Shown here: piece after piece, positions 39,172 to 51,545 of the stretch | Layout: each line of letters starts with the position of its first letter | Position numbering within the stretch: the stretch's first letter is position 1 | Assembly (NCBI RefSeq): GCF_001591585.1 | Contig: NZ_BCVE01000028.1 | Location: forward strand, 1-57,382 | DNA from: Niallia circulans NBRC 13626 | GTDB lineage: Bacteria > Bacillota > Bacilli > Bacillales > Cytobacillaceae | DNA: 57,382 nt | Direction: 5' to 3' | Notes under the pieces: generated by a model | The model's database searches: none | The model's input: the letters and a program-made list of their open reading frames with translations, nothing else | Told to the model about the DNA's origin: nothing | Program-made: the position numbers and the translations under genes

Positions 39172-40039
39172 AATCAAGGGTATGTCGCTGTCCAATCATT
39201 CGAACCGCAAATACTTGATCACAAAATCCTCTTAAACCATTATAAACACGATTCATCCTTGAATCATGTTGAATCAATCCAAAAACAGTAGGTCCACTTC
39301 CACTCATAAGAACAGCATCTGCACCAAATTTGCAAATTTGTTCTTTAATTTGAGCAACCTCTGGGTATAAGGTTAGAGTAACATTCTCTAACACATTCCC
39401 GACATTTTCACACATTAAATCATAATCTTTCGCTGAAATGGACTCAATCATTTTTTCCGTATTTGGATGCTGTATTGTCTCAGTATCTAGTCTTTTATAA
39501 ATATCAGCTGTTGATACACCAATAAACGGTTTTGCCAAAATAACCCAGCACACTGGTGGCGCAGGCAATTCCTTAATGATTTCCCCTCTTCCAGTTGCAA
39601 GGGCAGTGCCCCCATAGACGCAAAAGGACACATCAGACCCAATTTCAGCTCCAATGACAGCTAATTCATCTAATGTTAACCCTAAATCCCATAACTTATT
39701 TAAACCACGTAATACTGCCGCTGCATCGCTGCTTCCTCCAGCAAGACCTGCTGCAACAGGAATATGTTTCTCAATTTTAATTTCTACGCCTTTTTTCACA
39801 TCAAATTTTTCCTTTAATATACTTGCTGCCTGATAAGCAAGATTTCTTTGGTCATCAGGAACAAACCTATTAAGAGAAACTATTTTTATTACATCGTTGT
39901 TTAACAATGCTAGCTCAATTCTATCTGCTAAATCAATTGTCGTCATAATCATTTCTACTTCATGATACCCATCTGGTCTCTTATGAAGCACATCTAATGA
40001 CAAATTGATTTTAGCTGGCGCTTTCACCAAAAGCTTCAA
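39170..40039 (-). CDS. ispE: 4-diphosphocytidyl-2-C-methyl-D-erythritol kinase
   Basis: GHMP kinase of the MEP isoprenoid pathway. Motifs are [22 protein letters not shown], the ATP loop [15 protein letters not shown] and [11 protein letters not shown]. The best start is TTG at 40039 behind GGGTGG, giving [13 protein letters not shown] and 289 residues, the length of the B. subtilis enzyme. The frame's ATG start at 40069 adds ten residues outside the family. Confidence 0.95.
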   Translation of the reverse strand: MKLLVKAPAKINLSLDVLHKRPDGYHEVEMIMTTIDLADRIELALLNNDVIKIVSLNRFVPDDQRNLAYQAASILKEKFDVKKGVEIKIEKHIPVAAGLAGGSSDAAAVLRGLNKLWDLGLTLDELAVIGAEIGSDVSFCVYGGTALATGRGEIIKELPAPPVCWVILAKPFIGVSTADIYKRLDTETIQHPNTEKMIESISAKDYDLMCENVGNVLENVTLTLYPEVAQIKEQICKFGADAVLMSGSGPTVFGLIQHDSRMNRVYNGLRGFCDQVFAVRMIGQRHTLD

Positions 40040-40300
40040 TATTTCCACCCACTTAACAAATTTCATCATTTACTTTTTTCTCCAACTAACGAAAGAGGAT
40101 TTTCCTTAAAGGAGATAATAATAGTAGGCTAGACGAACTTTATCTTACCCTTATTCCGTGTCTAACAAGCTTTATGCTCATCTAATCTTCTATATAGATA
40201 TAGTGATTTTACCACAAATTATTCTCTTACATACAATCGAGATTGTGTTTTCCCTATAATTTATCAACATTTGAGGTGCGGTCTTACTCCCCATTATCTT
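40040..40300. other. ispE upstream region, no gene seen
   Basis: About 260 bp between ispE and the sspF terminator. AT-rich, no credible frame or repeat. An ispE promoter should lie here. Confidence 0.4.
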
Positions 40301-40303
40301 GAA

Positions 40304-40382
40304 TAAAAAAAGAATCTATCATTAACTCCTTATATCTATACTATTTAATGGATAATATAGATATTCGCTAATGATAGATTCT
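40304..40382 (-). terminator. Two-tier hairpin terminator after sspF
   Basis: Perfect 14-bp outer arms AGAATCTATCATTA/TAATGATAGATTCT (40311-40324, 40369-40382) enclose a perfect 9-bp inner stem ATATCTATA/TATAGATAT (40332-40340, 40356-40364). The outer stem runs into a T tract on the minus strand. It lies about 75 nt past the sspF stop, unusually far and large for a simple terminator. Confidence 0.7.
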
Positions 40383-40458
40383 ATAAATTGCCGTGGGTAA
40401 ATCCAATTTGATTATCGTACAAATAAGATGGACGTAAAGTGAATTTTGAAGTTACAGG

Positions 40459-40641
40459 TTACTCTTTATTTTGAGTAAGAAGACTTTGCTCTGCTATTTC
40501 TATTGCCCTTTTGACCATATTCCCTGCGTCTCTTGCACGAATACCGCCCCAGCCCTCTTTCTGGACCACATCATAGAAACCAAGCTCTTTTGCTAATTCT
40601 TCCTTTAATCCTTCGGACATAATTCCTTTTCGTCTACCCAA
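40459..40641 (-). CDS. sspF: Alpha/beta-type small acid-soluble spore protein SspF
   Basis: Minor spore DNA-binding protein. The 60 residues match SspF closely: [20 protein letters not shown], then [21 protein letters not shown] sigma G promoter lies 35 nt upstream. Between ispE and veg as in B. subtilis. Confidence 0.97.
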   Translation of the reverse strand: MGRRKGIMSEGLKEELAKELGFYDVVQKEGWGGIRARDAGNMVKRAIEIAEQSLLTQNKE

Positions 40642-40675
40642 AGTGAATCTCCCCTTTCATCACCCACGGTAAGCT

Positions 40676-40705
40676 TAGTATGTATCCATCACTAGTTTTT
40701 CATGT
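40676..40705 (-). promoter_or_regulatory. Sigma G promoter of sspF
   Basis: Minus-strand ACATG (40701-40705), 18-bp spacer, CATACTA (40676-40682). The -10 fits CATNNTA exactly and the -35 fits four of five positions. Confidence 0.75.
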
Positions 40706-40784
40706 TATCTATTTGTTGCCAAAACATATGCTTATTTATACATCTATAAGCATCTTTATTTGCCATATCATTATTTTTCTCCAT

Positions 40785-40818
40785 GAAAAAAGCAGCAAAC
40801 AAATTGTTCACTGCCGCT
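40785..40818 (-). terminator. veg terminator
   Basis: Imperfect stem formed by AGCAGCAAAC and GTTCACTGCCGCT, followed on the minus strand by a T run. It lies 23 nt past the veg stop. Confidence 0.7.
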
Positions 40819-40840
40819 TAATGCTTTCAAGCAATAATAG

Positions 40841-41104
40841 TTAGCTTAAAGCAATTTGTCCTGATGTATCCTCGAAGAAGGTAATTTGAACCGTTTCTGT
40901 TAAAACATCTGCATAGCTGTATGATACACGTTCAAATGCATTTTCATCCTGATCTAACTCCACTACAAACACAGATGGATAAGTCTCTGCTAATACTCCT
41001 GAACGTTCAATTGTCTTCCGACGACCGCCATTTGCCTTCAGCATAAGTCTTTTTCCTAAATTTGAATCAAGAGCTTTTTTTATATCTGATAATGTTTTTG
41101 CCAT
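40841..41104 (-). CDS. veg: Veg protein (biofilm-related, highly expressed)
   Basis: An 87-residue protein with [20 protein letters not shown] and [24 protein letters not shown] in the usual places. In B. subtilis Veg stimulates biofilm gene expression by counteracting SinR; the mechanism is not settled. The ATG at 41104 follows GAGGTGG; the GTG at 41113 is within that site. Two strong promoters lie upstream, in keeping with the very active veg promoter. Confidence 0.95.
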   Translation of the reverse strand: MAKTLSDIKKALDSNLGKRLMLKANGGRRKTIERSGVLAETYPSVFVVELDQDENAFERVSYSYADVLTETVQITFFEDTSGQIALS

Positions 41105-41125
41105 TCGGTCCACCTCACTGTGTAA

Positions 41126-41196
41126 AGTATATCATACTGACACAACAGAGTCAAATAAAAACATAAATTATAACAGTCTTTTTTAGAAGTTGTCAA
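41126..41196 (-). promoter_or_regulatory. Tandem sigma A promoters of veg
   Basis: P1 is TTGACA (41191-41196), 18 bp, TATAAT (41167-41172). P2 is TTGACT (41149-41154), 17 bp, TATACT (41126-41131). Both are near consensus and face veg. Confidence 0.85.
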
Positions 41197-41324
41197 TATT
41201 TTTTATTCTTATTTTTCTCCAATTTTTCAACAAAGATAGTTTGCACAAAGTGAGCATAAATATGTAGAAAATTTCAATTTTTTTCAAATACTTATATCTT
41301 TCAATTGCAATAAAGATTATTCAG

Positions 41325-41396
41325 GATAAAAACACACAGAATCCAGCTAGCATAACCCCCTTATTAAAGGGCAAAAGCTTACCTTATCCTGTGTGT
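41325..41396 (-). terminator. yabG terminator
   Basis: Outer stem ACACACAG/CTGTGTGT (41332-41339, 41389-41396) with an inner CCCTT/AAGGG stem; the minus strand continues with GTTTTTATCC. About 34 nt past the yabG stop. Confidence 0.6.
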
Positions 41397-41429
41397 AATA
41401 GTTAAACCAAGTATATGCTTCTGTCTTTG

Positions 41430-42314
41430 TCACACCTCTTCTGTTGAATCTACATGATATGGCATGCCTGTTCGCAAAACTCCCTTTGTTTCAATTCCAC
41501 CTAGCCCCTTTTCACCCGTTAATGTATTCCTTAAAACATCCCAAACATTTACTCTTTCCATAAATGGTGTAAAACTTATCTTGGCAACAATATAAACTGG
41601 ATCAAGGGCATGAATATTTACTCTTGAGGGGGAACTTGCAAAATTAGCTCCTGCATAAATAAGCGATTCAAAGTGGGATTGACAAGCACCAGCAAAAATA
41701 ACTAACTGATCCAGATTAGGAAGCTTCTTTCTCGCCTCTCTGACGGTCTGTACAAAGTATTTCGAGTGTCGGTAGGCATTAATATCACTTTTATCTCCTA
41801 ACGCTTTAGAATAAGCATCATGACCTGTTATAACTAGTATGTCAGGGCGATAGTAATCCAAAAGACTGCCTATTTTACTTGGCATCTCTTTTTCATTGCA
41901 GTGCACTCCATTTACGGGTATCCCAATTTTTTCGTATAAAGTGAGACACTTTTTCAAATAGTTTGGATCTCCATCAATATGGAGTACCTTACCTGGTAAT
42001 TGAAAATAGTTAGAAGGCTTGCTATAAGCTTCTGTTACTTGATACTCCTGCTTTCTGCGCAAAAGATTCACATCTTGTCGAAATAATTGGAGAGATTGTT
42101 CCTCCATCAACTGAACCTTTTGGGAAATTTTTCGTTGCATCGGTTGATTAATCAATACTAAATCCTCATATGGAGCATCTGCAATCAAGCGAAAATCTTC
42201 TCCATAAAGAATGGCAATTTTTTGGCCATTTACCTCTTTCATGTCAATTATTCGAAACAATAAATCACATTGATAAGACTCTCTACCGACGATATCCATG
42301 ATATTTATAGTCAC
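41430..42314 (-). CDS. yabG: Sporulation-specific protease YabG
   Basis: Coat-associated protease that processes spore coat proteins and is made late in the mother cell. Conserved blocks are PDILVITGHDAYSK, FAGACQSHFESLIYAGANFASSPSRVN (split motif, Cys-containing) and ALDPVYIVAKISFTPF. I prefer a GTG start at 42314, 8 nt after GGAG, giving 294 residues; an ATG at 42341 behind AGGAGAG is an alternative. A sigma K-type promoter lies upstream. Confidence 0.94.
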   Translation of the reverse strand: MTINIMDIVGRESYQCDLLFRIIDMKEVNGQKIAILYGEDFRLIADAPYEDLVLINQPMQRKISQKVQLMEEQSLQLFRQDVNLLRRKQEYQVTEAYSKPSNYFQLPGKVLHIDGDPNYLKKCLTLYEKIGIPVNGVHCNEKEMPSKIGSLLDYYRPDILVITGHDAYSKALGDKSDINAYRHSKYFVQTVREARKKLPNLDQLVIFAGACQSHFESLIYAGANFASSPSRVNIHALDPVYIVAKISFTPFMERVNVWDVLRNTLTGEKGLGGIETKGVLRTGMPYHVDSTEEV

Positions 42315-42383
42315 TCTTGTCACTCCAATTAACCCAAACATGTCTCTCCTGAGTGGATATTATTATTCAATATCTATCTCTGA

Positions 42384-42412
42384 TAAATTATGCATACGTC
42401 TATAAAGTTGTG
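42384..42412 (-). promoter_or_regulatory. Sigma K promoter of yabG
   Basis: Minus-strand CACAAC (42407-42412) and CATAATTTA (42384-42392). The -10 fits CATANNNTA exactly and the -35 AC lies about 17 bp upstream. B. subtilis yabG is a sigma K gene. Confidence 0.7.
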
Positions 42413-42488
42413 AGCAATTCAAAAAGAAGAATTAAAACATCTGCTGCTCTCTTTCTAACAACAACCTTTATCAAATAAAGCATCATAT

Positions 42489-42559
42489 AAAAAGGTGCAC
42501 AGAAAGCTTCCTCTTCCTTGAAATTTTTTAAGGAAGAGAAATTAATCTGTACACCTATT
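42489..42559 (-). terminator. Two-tier hairpin terminator after ksgA
   Basis: Outer stem AGGTGCACAGA/TCTGTACACCT (one mismatch) encloses a perfect 9-bp inner stem CTCTTCCTT/AAGGAAGAG. The minus strand ends in CACCTTTTTAT. It starts 9 nt past the ksgA stop. Confidence 0.85.
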
Positions 42560-42567
42560 TATCATCA

Positions 42568-44002
<1,435 letters not shown>

Positions 44003-44172
44003 GGAACCTCCAAAAAATATTTAAAATTTGAAAAAAAAATGAAACATAATTGTAACATGAATCGTCTATATATACAGAGAGAGAAATATTTTAATTATTA
44101 TCATTATAGCTAATATTTATGTTTAAACAAATGGCTGACTCTTTGCAAGTTAATTAACAGATATTGAACCAT

Positions 44173-44200
44173 AAAAAAGACAGAGGAGATGCTTCCTCTG
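44173..44200 (-). terminator. yabE terminator
   Basis: Perfect stem CAGAGGA/TCCTCTG with a 6-nt loop, followed on the minus strand by six T. It lies 62 nt past the yabE stop. Confidence 0.8.
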
Positions 44201-44262
44201 CCAAATCAGCTATCTTTCTATCATCAATATTAGATGATAAAATGTCGAGATTTCTATTTTAC

Positions 44263-45444
44263 CTAATTAATTATTTTTATCTTAACTTGCCTGTTACCCC
44301 AACGGTAAGCTTCGGCTTTCGTGGAAAAGAAAACATCTATTTTCTGCCCTTTTACACTTCCGCCAGTATCTGCGGCAACAGCGTAGCCATAGCCTTCAAC
44401 ATAAACTTTTGTTCCTAAAGGGATAAAACTTGGGTCGACAGCGATTACTTTTGCATTCGGATTAGCTTTCAGATCAATACCAGTAGCCGTTCGGCCAGAA
44501 CATCCATTACAGCTAGCAGTATATGCTGTTGAATTGACGAACACTTCTTGCCCATTTTCTTCACCACGTGATGCAAGTTGAATGACGTCGTCTTTTGTTC
44601 CAACAGATACAATTTTATCCTGCTTTTCTTTCACTGTTGTTTCACTTAGCAATTTTCGGGAAATCTCTTTGCCGTTTTCCTTCGTCACCTCATACTTTTT
44701 AGAAACCACTCCTTCTGTTCCCTCTTTAAGTACTTTTTCTGTTCCGTGTGGAAGATCATCGTCCTTTTGGGTGATTACGGCAAAATTAATCGGTTGTTCC
44801 ACTACATCGGTGACCTTTTCTATTCTTGTTATATTAACAATAGCTTCGTCTTTCACTTTTTCCTTTAGAGCTGGTTCAACTCGGTCTAATTTATCAAGTG
44901 AGATCTTCTGTTGTGTTAAAAAGTCAGCGACCGTAGTCGAAGTGGACCATACTTGCTTTTTCTTTCCTGCGTCTACTAGTGTTACTGGAAATGCTGTATG
45001 TACGACAACTTCCATTTTATGTTCTATAGGGTTATTTTCTTTCTGATTGATCTGATCATGCTCGTTCAAAGAAATTTTTTGTTCTTCTAAAAACTCCTTA
45101 ACAGTATCGACTGTTGTCCAAACCGTTTTCTTCTCGTCGTCTTTTTGCAATTCAACCTGTTTAGCTTCTTTCCAGACAACTTCTAAGTTATCTGTCACCT
45201 TTGTGTTTAACGAGGGAAACACATAATCTTCTGAGCCAACGGTAATGCCTAAATCATCAAATATTTGTTGTATAGTAGATGAGTGCGTCTCGATGATTTG
45301 TTCTTTACCATTTAGCGTTAGTGCCACAGTACTTTTAGTAGTTTCATAAATTATAAATCCAATACTACTCGCAAAAACGATGAAACTAGCTAAAAAGATA
45401 GACACTTTCTTCTTGCTCAAAGATTTTGAAAACAGGTTTTTCAT
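44263..45444 (-). CDS. yabE: YabE: G5/DUF348-3D cell-wall protein of the Rpf/Sps type
   Basis: Predicted secreted or membrane-tethered cell-wall hydrolase. After a basic segment and one membrane helix (about 13-35) come three DUF348 repeats (KSTVALTLNGKEQIIETHSS-like units to about 215), a G5 domain (220-290) and a C-terminal 3D domain with the VYVEGYGYAVAADTGGSVKG signature. Start uncertain: the promoter at 45488-45516 excludes the frame's first ATG at 45516, and the AGGAGG at 45468-45473 is 8 nt from an in-frame ATC (45459) but 23 nt from the first downstream ATG (45444). I give the ATG coordinate. Confidence 0.9.
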   Translation of the reverse strand: MKNLFSKSLSKKKVSIFLASFIVFASSIGFIIYETTKSTVALTLNGKEQIIETHSSTIQQIFDDLGITVGSEDYVFPSLNTKVTDNLEVVWKEAKQVELQKDDEKKTVWTTVDTVKEFLEEQKISLNEHDQINQKENNPIEHKMEVVVHTAFPVTLVDAGKKKQVWSTSTTVADFLTQQKISLDKLDRVEPALKEKVKDEAIVNITRIEKVTDVVEQPINFAVITQKDDDLPHGTEKVLKEGTEGVVSKKYEVTKENGKEISRKLLSETTVKEKQDKIVSVGTKDDVIQLASRGEENGQEVFVNSTAYTASCNGCSGRTATGIDLKANPNAKVIAVDPSFIPLGTKVYVEGYGYAVAADTGGSVKGQKIDVFFSTKAEAYRWGNRQVKIKIIN

Positions 45445-45487
45445 GTTTTTGATTACGATGAAAAACGCCTCCTTTTCTCTCGGAGTG

Positions 45488-45516
45488 ATTATATAGAGTA
45501 TCATGTCCGCTGTCAA
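45488..45516 (-). promoter_or_regulatory. Consensus sigma A promoter of yabE
   Basis: Minus-strand TTGACA (45511-45516), 17-bp spacer, TATAAT (45488-45493): a perfect match in both hexamers and spacing. The predicted transcript starts near 45481, only about 8 nt before the AGGAGG site. Confidence 0.85.
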
Positions 45517-45681
45517 CCCTTTAGAATCTCTGAACGTATATCCTATTATGCAAAAAAAACCAGCGAAAGGAAAGAAAGAAATCTCGACATAATTAGTCTA
45601 TGAGAAAAGGAAGCAATGTAGAACCATTAAAAATAAGAGGAAGTTCGGACAAGCTCTTTCTGCATTCGACAAAAAACCTTA

Positions 45682-46449
45682 TCAGTTTATGCCGAATAAT
45701 TTTTTTGCGTTTTCAGTTGTTTTTGATGCCACCTCTTCATAGGAAATCCCTTTAATAGCAGCTATCTCTTCTGCTACTAGTTTTACATAACTAGGTTCAT
45801 TGCGTTTTCCTCTAAAAGGGGTCGGAGCCAAATATGGGCAGTCCGTTTCGATTAATAAATGATCTAACGAAATGGCTTCTGCAACTTCCTTTGGCTTTCG
45901 TGCATTTTTAAAAGTAACCGTTCCACCAAGCGAAATATAAAAATTCATATTTATGCATTCCAGTGCAGTTTCTACGCTTCCTCCATAACAATGCATAATC
46001 CCGCCTACCTCTTTTGCATCCTCCTCTTTTAAGATTTCAACAATATCAGCAGTCGCTTCACGGTTATGAATAATTATCGGGAGTTTTACTTTTTTTGCTA
46101 ATTGAATTTGCTTTCTAAATACTTCTTTTTGAATATCTTTTGGCGATTTATCCCAATGATAATCTAGTCCCATTTCTCCTATTGCAATGACCTTTGGATG
46201 CTTTGCCAATTCTTCAATCCAAGCCAAATCTTCATCTACCATATCGATAGCATCTACAGGATGCCATCCTATGCTTGCATAAACAAAATCATACTGCTCA
46301 ATAAGCTCCATCGCCTTTGTAATAGTAGGTCTATCAAACCCCACCACTACCATTTTTTCCATTCCTACATCAAGTGCCCGTTGTATCACTTCTTCTATAT
46401 CATCTTGAAACTCATTTGCGTTAATATGTGTATGTGTATCAAATAACAT
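45682..46449 (-). CDS. tatD: TatD-family metal-dependent DNase
   Basis: TIM-barrel metal hydrolase with 3'-5' exonuclease activity in its family (yabD). The 255 residues carry the metal ligands DTHTHIN, GEMGLDYHW, IIHNREA, MHCYGG and IETDCPYLAP. The ATG at 46449 lies 10 nt after GGAGG; the ATG at 46458 overlaps that site. It follows metG, as in most Firmicutes. Confidence 0.95.
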   Translation of the reverse strand: MLFDTHTHINANEFQDDIEEVIQRALDVGMEKMVVVGFDRPTITKAMELIEQYDFVYASIGWHPVDAIDMVDEDLAWIEELAKHPKVIAIGEMGLDYHWDKSPKDIQKEVFRKQIQLAKKVKLPIIIHNREATADIVEILKEEDAKEVGGIMHCYGGSVETALECINMNFYISLGGTVTFKNARKPKEVAEAISLDHLLIETDCPYLAPTPFRGKRNEPSYVKLVAEEIAAIKGISYEEVASKTTENAKKLFGIN

Positions 46450-46539
46450 GATAAACATCCCTCCATCATCTGTTAGATATATTTACACTTTATTTTTTAA
46501 GACCGTTCTATCCTTGCGCCACAGTCTTAATGAAAGAAG

Positions 46540-46637
46540 AAAAAACATAGAGATGATTAAAATATGGAATTTCCCCGCCCATTCTTCTCCATAAAAGATC
46601 TTGGCGATTTCCCCATTAAAACATCTCCATGTTTTTT
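46540..46637 (-). terminator. Long structured terminator after metG
   Basis: Arms AAAAAACATAGAGATG (46540-46555) and CATCTCCATGTTTTTT (46622-46637) pair at 15 of 16 positions around a 66-nt loop that itself has partial self-complementarity (ATGG...GCC with GGCG...CCAT). The minus-strand T run ends the outer stem. It begins 8 nt past the metG stop. Confidence 0.7.
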
Positions 46638-46645
46638 ATATCATT

Positions 46646-48634
<1,989 letters not shown>

Positions 48635-48998
48635 TTAATTTCCTCCTATATATATGTATATAATATGTACCTTTAGTAAGATAACTGCTATTACTATTGT
48701 AACCATTCTTCTTTTTTATCGAAACAAAAAAGTATAAGAACATTTATAAACCGCATAATTAATGCCATTTTTCCTTTTATCCCATCAAAATATACCTAAA
48801 AATAATTAGTAATGCAACAGCGATGTTTTGGAAGAAAGAATGAGAAATAAAAATGTTGTTTTTTGTCGAAAAAATAATAAAAATAGAACAAAAAGACTAT
48901 ACCAATTTATCCCATCCTATGTTTATTTATCAATTTATTCTCCTGAAAAGCCTAATTTAATAAGGTTTTTAAAATACAATAATTTCAAAATAAAATAA
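48635..48998. other. metG-abrB divergent intergenic region
   Basis: AT-rich, no credible frame. It must hold the metG promoter (an AT-rich stretch near 48640-48670 has -10-like sequences) and contains a perfect Spo0A box at 48864-48870, about 240 bp upstream of abrB. Confidence 0.5.
48864..48870 (+). promoter_or_regulatory. Upstream Spo0A box
   Basis: TGTCGAA embedded in a T-rich/A-rich context (TTTTTGTCGAAAAAA), an exact 0A box, 135 bp upstream of the abrB -35. Its target could be abrB or the divergent metG. Confidence 0.45.
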
Positions 48999-49027
48999 TT
49001 GACGTTTATGGGAATGGCTGGTATTAT
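48999..49027 (+). promoter_or_regulatory. abrB promoter
   Basis: TTGACG (48999-49004), 17-bp spacer, TATTAT (49022-49027), 75 nt before the abrB start. Confidence 0.75.
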
Positions 49028-49047
49028 AATAAACATACAAAGAAATT

Positions 49048-49054
49048 TGTCGAA
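49048..49054 (+). promoter_or_regulatory. Spo0A box downstream of the abrB promoter
   Basis: Exact TGTCGAA about 20 nt downstream of the -10, with a partial second site (TAGCGAAA) 10 nt on. In B. subtilis Spo0A~P represses abrB from boxes in the same place, so the circuit appears conserved. Confidence 0.7.
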
Positions 49055-49102
49055 AATTAGCGAAAAAAATATAAATACTTACTTTTGGGAGGAGAAAAGA
49101 AA

Positions 49103-49387
49103 ATGAAATCTACAGGTATTGTTCGTAAAGTTGATGAATTAGGTCGTGTGGTTATTCCAATCGAATTAAGACGTACATTAGGAATTGCTGAAAAGGATGC
49201 TCTAGAAATTTATGTAGATGATGAAAAAATCATCTTAAAAAAATATAAACCAAACATGACTTGCCAAGTTACTGGCGAAGTATCAGATGATAATCTATCT
49301 TTAGCTGGTGGTAAATTAATCCTTAGCCGTGAAGGTGCAGAGCAATTAATCGCGGAAATCAAAAGCAATTTTGAACTTGCAAAATAA
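49103..49387 (+). CDS. abrB: Transition-state regulator AbrB
   Basis: Global repressor of post-exponential genes. The 94-residue protein begins MKSTGIVRKVDELGRVVIPI, the swapped-hairpin DNA-binding domain (1-50), followed by the multimerisation domain. The ATG at 49103 is 6-7 nt after GGGAGGAG; the ATG at 49085 precedes that site and is not used. It is divergent from metG, as in B. subtilis, and stands alone between a promoter and a terminator. Confidence 0.97.
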   Translation: MKSTGIVRKVDELGRVVIPIELRRTLGIAEKDALEIYVDDEKIILKKYKPNMTCQVTGEVSDDNLSLAGGKLILSREGAEQLIAEIKSNFELAK

Positions 49388-49487
49388 AAATAAAGTAAGC
49401 AATGTGTAAGTACATCACTCTTTATTGATTCGTAGCTTCTTGAAAAAAATTAAGAGAAATACTTATTCGTTCTTTTTATAAACTAAA

Positions 49488-49556
49488 GGACTGCCGCCTT
49501 AAAGGGGAACACCATCATATTTTTGATGTTCCGATTTAAGGCAGCAGCCCTTTTTC
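49488..49556 (+). terminator. Bidirectional hairpin between abrB and rsmI
   Basis: Nested arms: GCCTTAAA/TTTAAGGC (49496-49503, 49535-49542) and inner GGAACA/TGTTCC, with outer CTGC/GCAG pairs. Five T follow on the plus strand for abrB; on the minus strand it abuts the rsmI stop and probably ends that operon too. Confidence 0.85.
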
Positions 49557-50429
49557 TTATTGAATATGATATTCTTGATATATGTCTCTTTTTTGCATTT
49601 CTCTATCTAATGCAGTCTTTTTAATTGCTTCTTTTACCGTAATTCCCTCTTTTTCCACATAGTGATCTACATGTTGAACAATAGACAAGTCTTCCCACCA
49701 ATTATTTTCTTCTGTTTGTAATTCTCCTTGTTCAATAACTAAACAAAACTCTCCTCTTATTTCTTCTGATTGAGACCAAGCAATTGCTTCCTCTAGAGTT
49801 CCACGAATAAATTCCTCATATATCTTTGTCAGCTCTCTACATAATGTAATCTTTCTATTACCGAGAATCTCCCTTATTAAAACCAATGTTTCTTTTAAAC
49901 GATGCGGGGATTCATATAAGAGCAGCGTGCCTGGAACGTTCTTTAGAAAAAGCAACTCCTTTTTCTTCTCCTTCTTTTGGCGATTAAGGAAACCATAAAA
50001 GTAGAAAGGATGTGTCGGAAGCCCCGAAGCAATCAGTGCTGTTAATGCTGCATTCGCTCCTGGAAGAGGAATAACTGGTATTTCTTGATTAATAGCATCT
50101 ATAGCTAGTTCATATCCTGGATCTGCAATGGTTGGCATTCCCGCATCACTTACTAATGCGATTATTTTATCCTCTTTCAAAGCTTGTATTAGCTTTTGAC
50201 CACTAGCCTCTTTATTATGTTCATGATAGCTGACTACTGGAGTAGCAATTTCAAAATAATTGCATAGTTTTTTTGTATTACGTGTATCTTCTGCAGCAAT
50301 AATATCTGCCTCTTTCAAAATTCTAATTGCTCGAAAACTCATATCTTCTAAATTCCCGATAGGAGTAGGGACTAAATACAACGCTCCCCCTTTTTCTTTA
50401 AAGCTTTTTTGTTGTTTCATTTCCTTCAC
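49557..50429 (-). CDS. rsmI: 16S rRNA (cytidine1402-2'-O)-methyltransferase
   Basis: Tetrapyrrole-methylase-fold enzyme acting on C1402 of 16S rRNA. The 290 residues show [47 protein letters not shown] and the [12 protein letters not shown] segment. It overlaps yazA by 32 nt and lies in the yabA-trmN6-yazA-rsmI series. Confidence 0.96.
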   Translation of the reverse strand: MKEMKQQKSFKEKGGALYLVPTPIGNLEDMSFRAIRILKEADIIAAEDTRNTKKLCNYFEIATPVVSYHEHNKEASGQKLIQALKEDKIIALVSDAGMPTIADPGYELAIDAINQEIPVIPLPGANAALTALIASGLPTHPFYFYGFLNRQKKEKKKELLFLKNVPGTLLLYESPHRLKETLVLIREILGNRKITLCRELTKIYEEFIRGTLEEAIAWSQSEEIRGEFCLVIEQGELQTEENNWWEDLSIVQHVDHYVEKEGITVKEAIKKTALDREMQKRDIYQEYHIQ

Positions 50430-50685
50430 CTACTTCCTTCCATAAAAACTTTTCCTTCTTCTTTCTATCTAGCTGTTTAAAAGCATACTCTGCTTTCATG
50501 GCTTCTTGTTTTGTCTGAAATTCCTCATAGTAAATAACAGATACCGGTAAACGTCCTCTTGTATATTTTGCTCCTTTACCTTCATTATGCGTTTTTACGC
50601 GCTTTTGAAGGTCATTTGTATAGCCAGCATAATAGCTGCCATCCTTACACATTAATACATAAAAATAATGACTCTTATTTTCCAT
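50398..50685 (-). CDS. yazA: GIY-YIG nuclease-superfamily protein YazA
   Basis: A 95-residue single-domain UPF0213 protein with the motif [20 protein letters not shown] (GIY-YIG replaced by FYV...YAG), the downstream Arg in [20 protein letters not shown] and a Glu-bearing helix. The family has nuclease-like catalytic residues, but its in vivo role is unknown. It overlaps both neighbours (trmN6 by 11 nt, rsmI by 32 nt). Confidence 0.93.
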   Translation of the reverse strand: MENKSHYFYVLMCKDGSYYAGYTNDLQKRVKTHNEGKGAKYTRGRLPVSVIYYEEFQTKQEAMKAEYAFKQLDRKKKEKFLWKEVGEGNETTKKL

Positions 50686-51418
50686 ACAGTATTCTGCTCA
50701 TTTCCTCTGTATAATTGTTGCCATCTTTATAAACAAATAACGGAGGGAGAACTTTTAAATCTGGTTTCCCATCTTTTATCGCTTCAACTAATAAAATATT
50801 CGCTTCTTTTCCTTCCTTTGGATAAACAAATCGGATACGCTTTGGTTCCAATCGATTTGCCCTCATTAATGTAATAATATCTAATAGTCTTCCTGGTCGA
50901 TGAACAAAAGCTACTTTTCCACCTTGTTTAACCAATTGACTGGATATACTAATTGTATCCTCTAGCGTACAGAGGATCTCATGTCTCGCAATAGCAAGAT
51001 GCTCATTACCATTAATCTCTTCCACTGAATTAGTCTTCTTAAAGTAAGGTGGATTACACGTCACTGCGTCATATTTCTCATACCCAAGTAAACCAGGAGC
51101 ATCCTTAATATCACCATGAATCATTTTTATCTTTTGCTCTAAACGATTATACTGAATGCTTCTATTTGCCATATCATATAATCTTGCTTGTATTTCTACT
51201 CCTACAATATCTCCCTCTGTTCGAAGCGACAAAAAGAGTGGAATTACTCCATTCCCACTACATAAATCAACAATCGCCCCCCTTTTCACAGGAATAGAGA
51301 CAAAATCCGCTAATAATACTGCATCTAATGAGAAGGAGAAAACAGATGGACTTTGAATAATTCTTAATCGTTCATCCAGCAAATAATCTAATCTTTCATC
51401 TCCAATTAATGGAACCAC
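50675..51418 (-). CDS. trmN6: tRNA1(Val) (adenine37-N6)-methyltransferase family protein (YabB)
   Basis: SAM-dependent methyltransferase of the TrmN6 group. The 247-residue protein has the SAM loop [16 protein letters not shown] and the N6-adenine motif TCNPPYFK. The start is GTG, 8 nt after GGAGG. The exact substrate in Bacillus is assigned by homology only. Confidence 0.92.
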   Translation of the reverse strand: MVPLIGDERLDYLLDERLRIIQSPSVFSFSLDAVLLADFVSIPVKRGAIVDLCSGNGVIPLFLSLRTEGDIVGVEIQARLYDMANRSIQYNRLEQKIKMIHGDIKDAPGLLGYEKYDAVTCNPPYFKKTNSVEEINGNEHLAIARHEILCTLEDTISISSQLVKQGGKVAFVHRPGRLLDIITLMRANRLEPKRIRFVYPKEGKEANILLVEAIKDGKPDLKVLPPLFVYKDGNNYTEEMSRILYGK

Positions 51419-51545
51419 TCTTTATACCTCCATCTTTCCTATTTCCTGCATAGAAAAAGAGATGTCTCAAGAAGAAGAGTCATCCCCTGACAATACATTG
51501 GTTGTATTGCTTACATACTCGGGCAATAATTTCTTTGAGACATCC

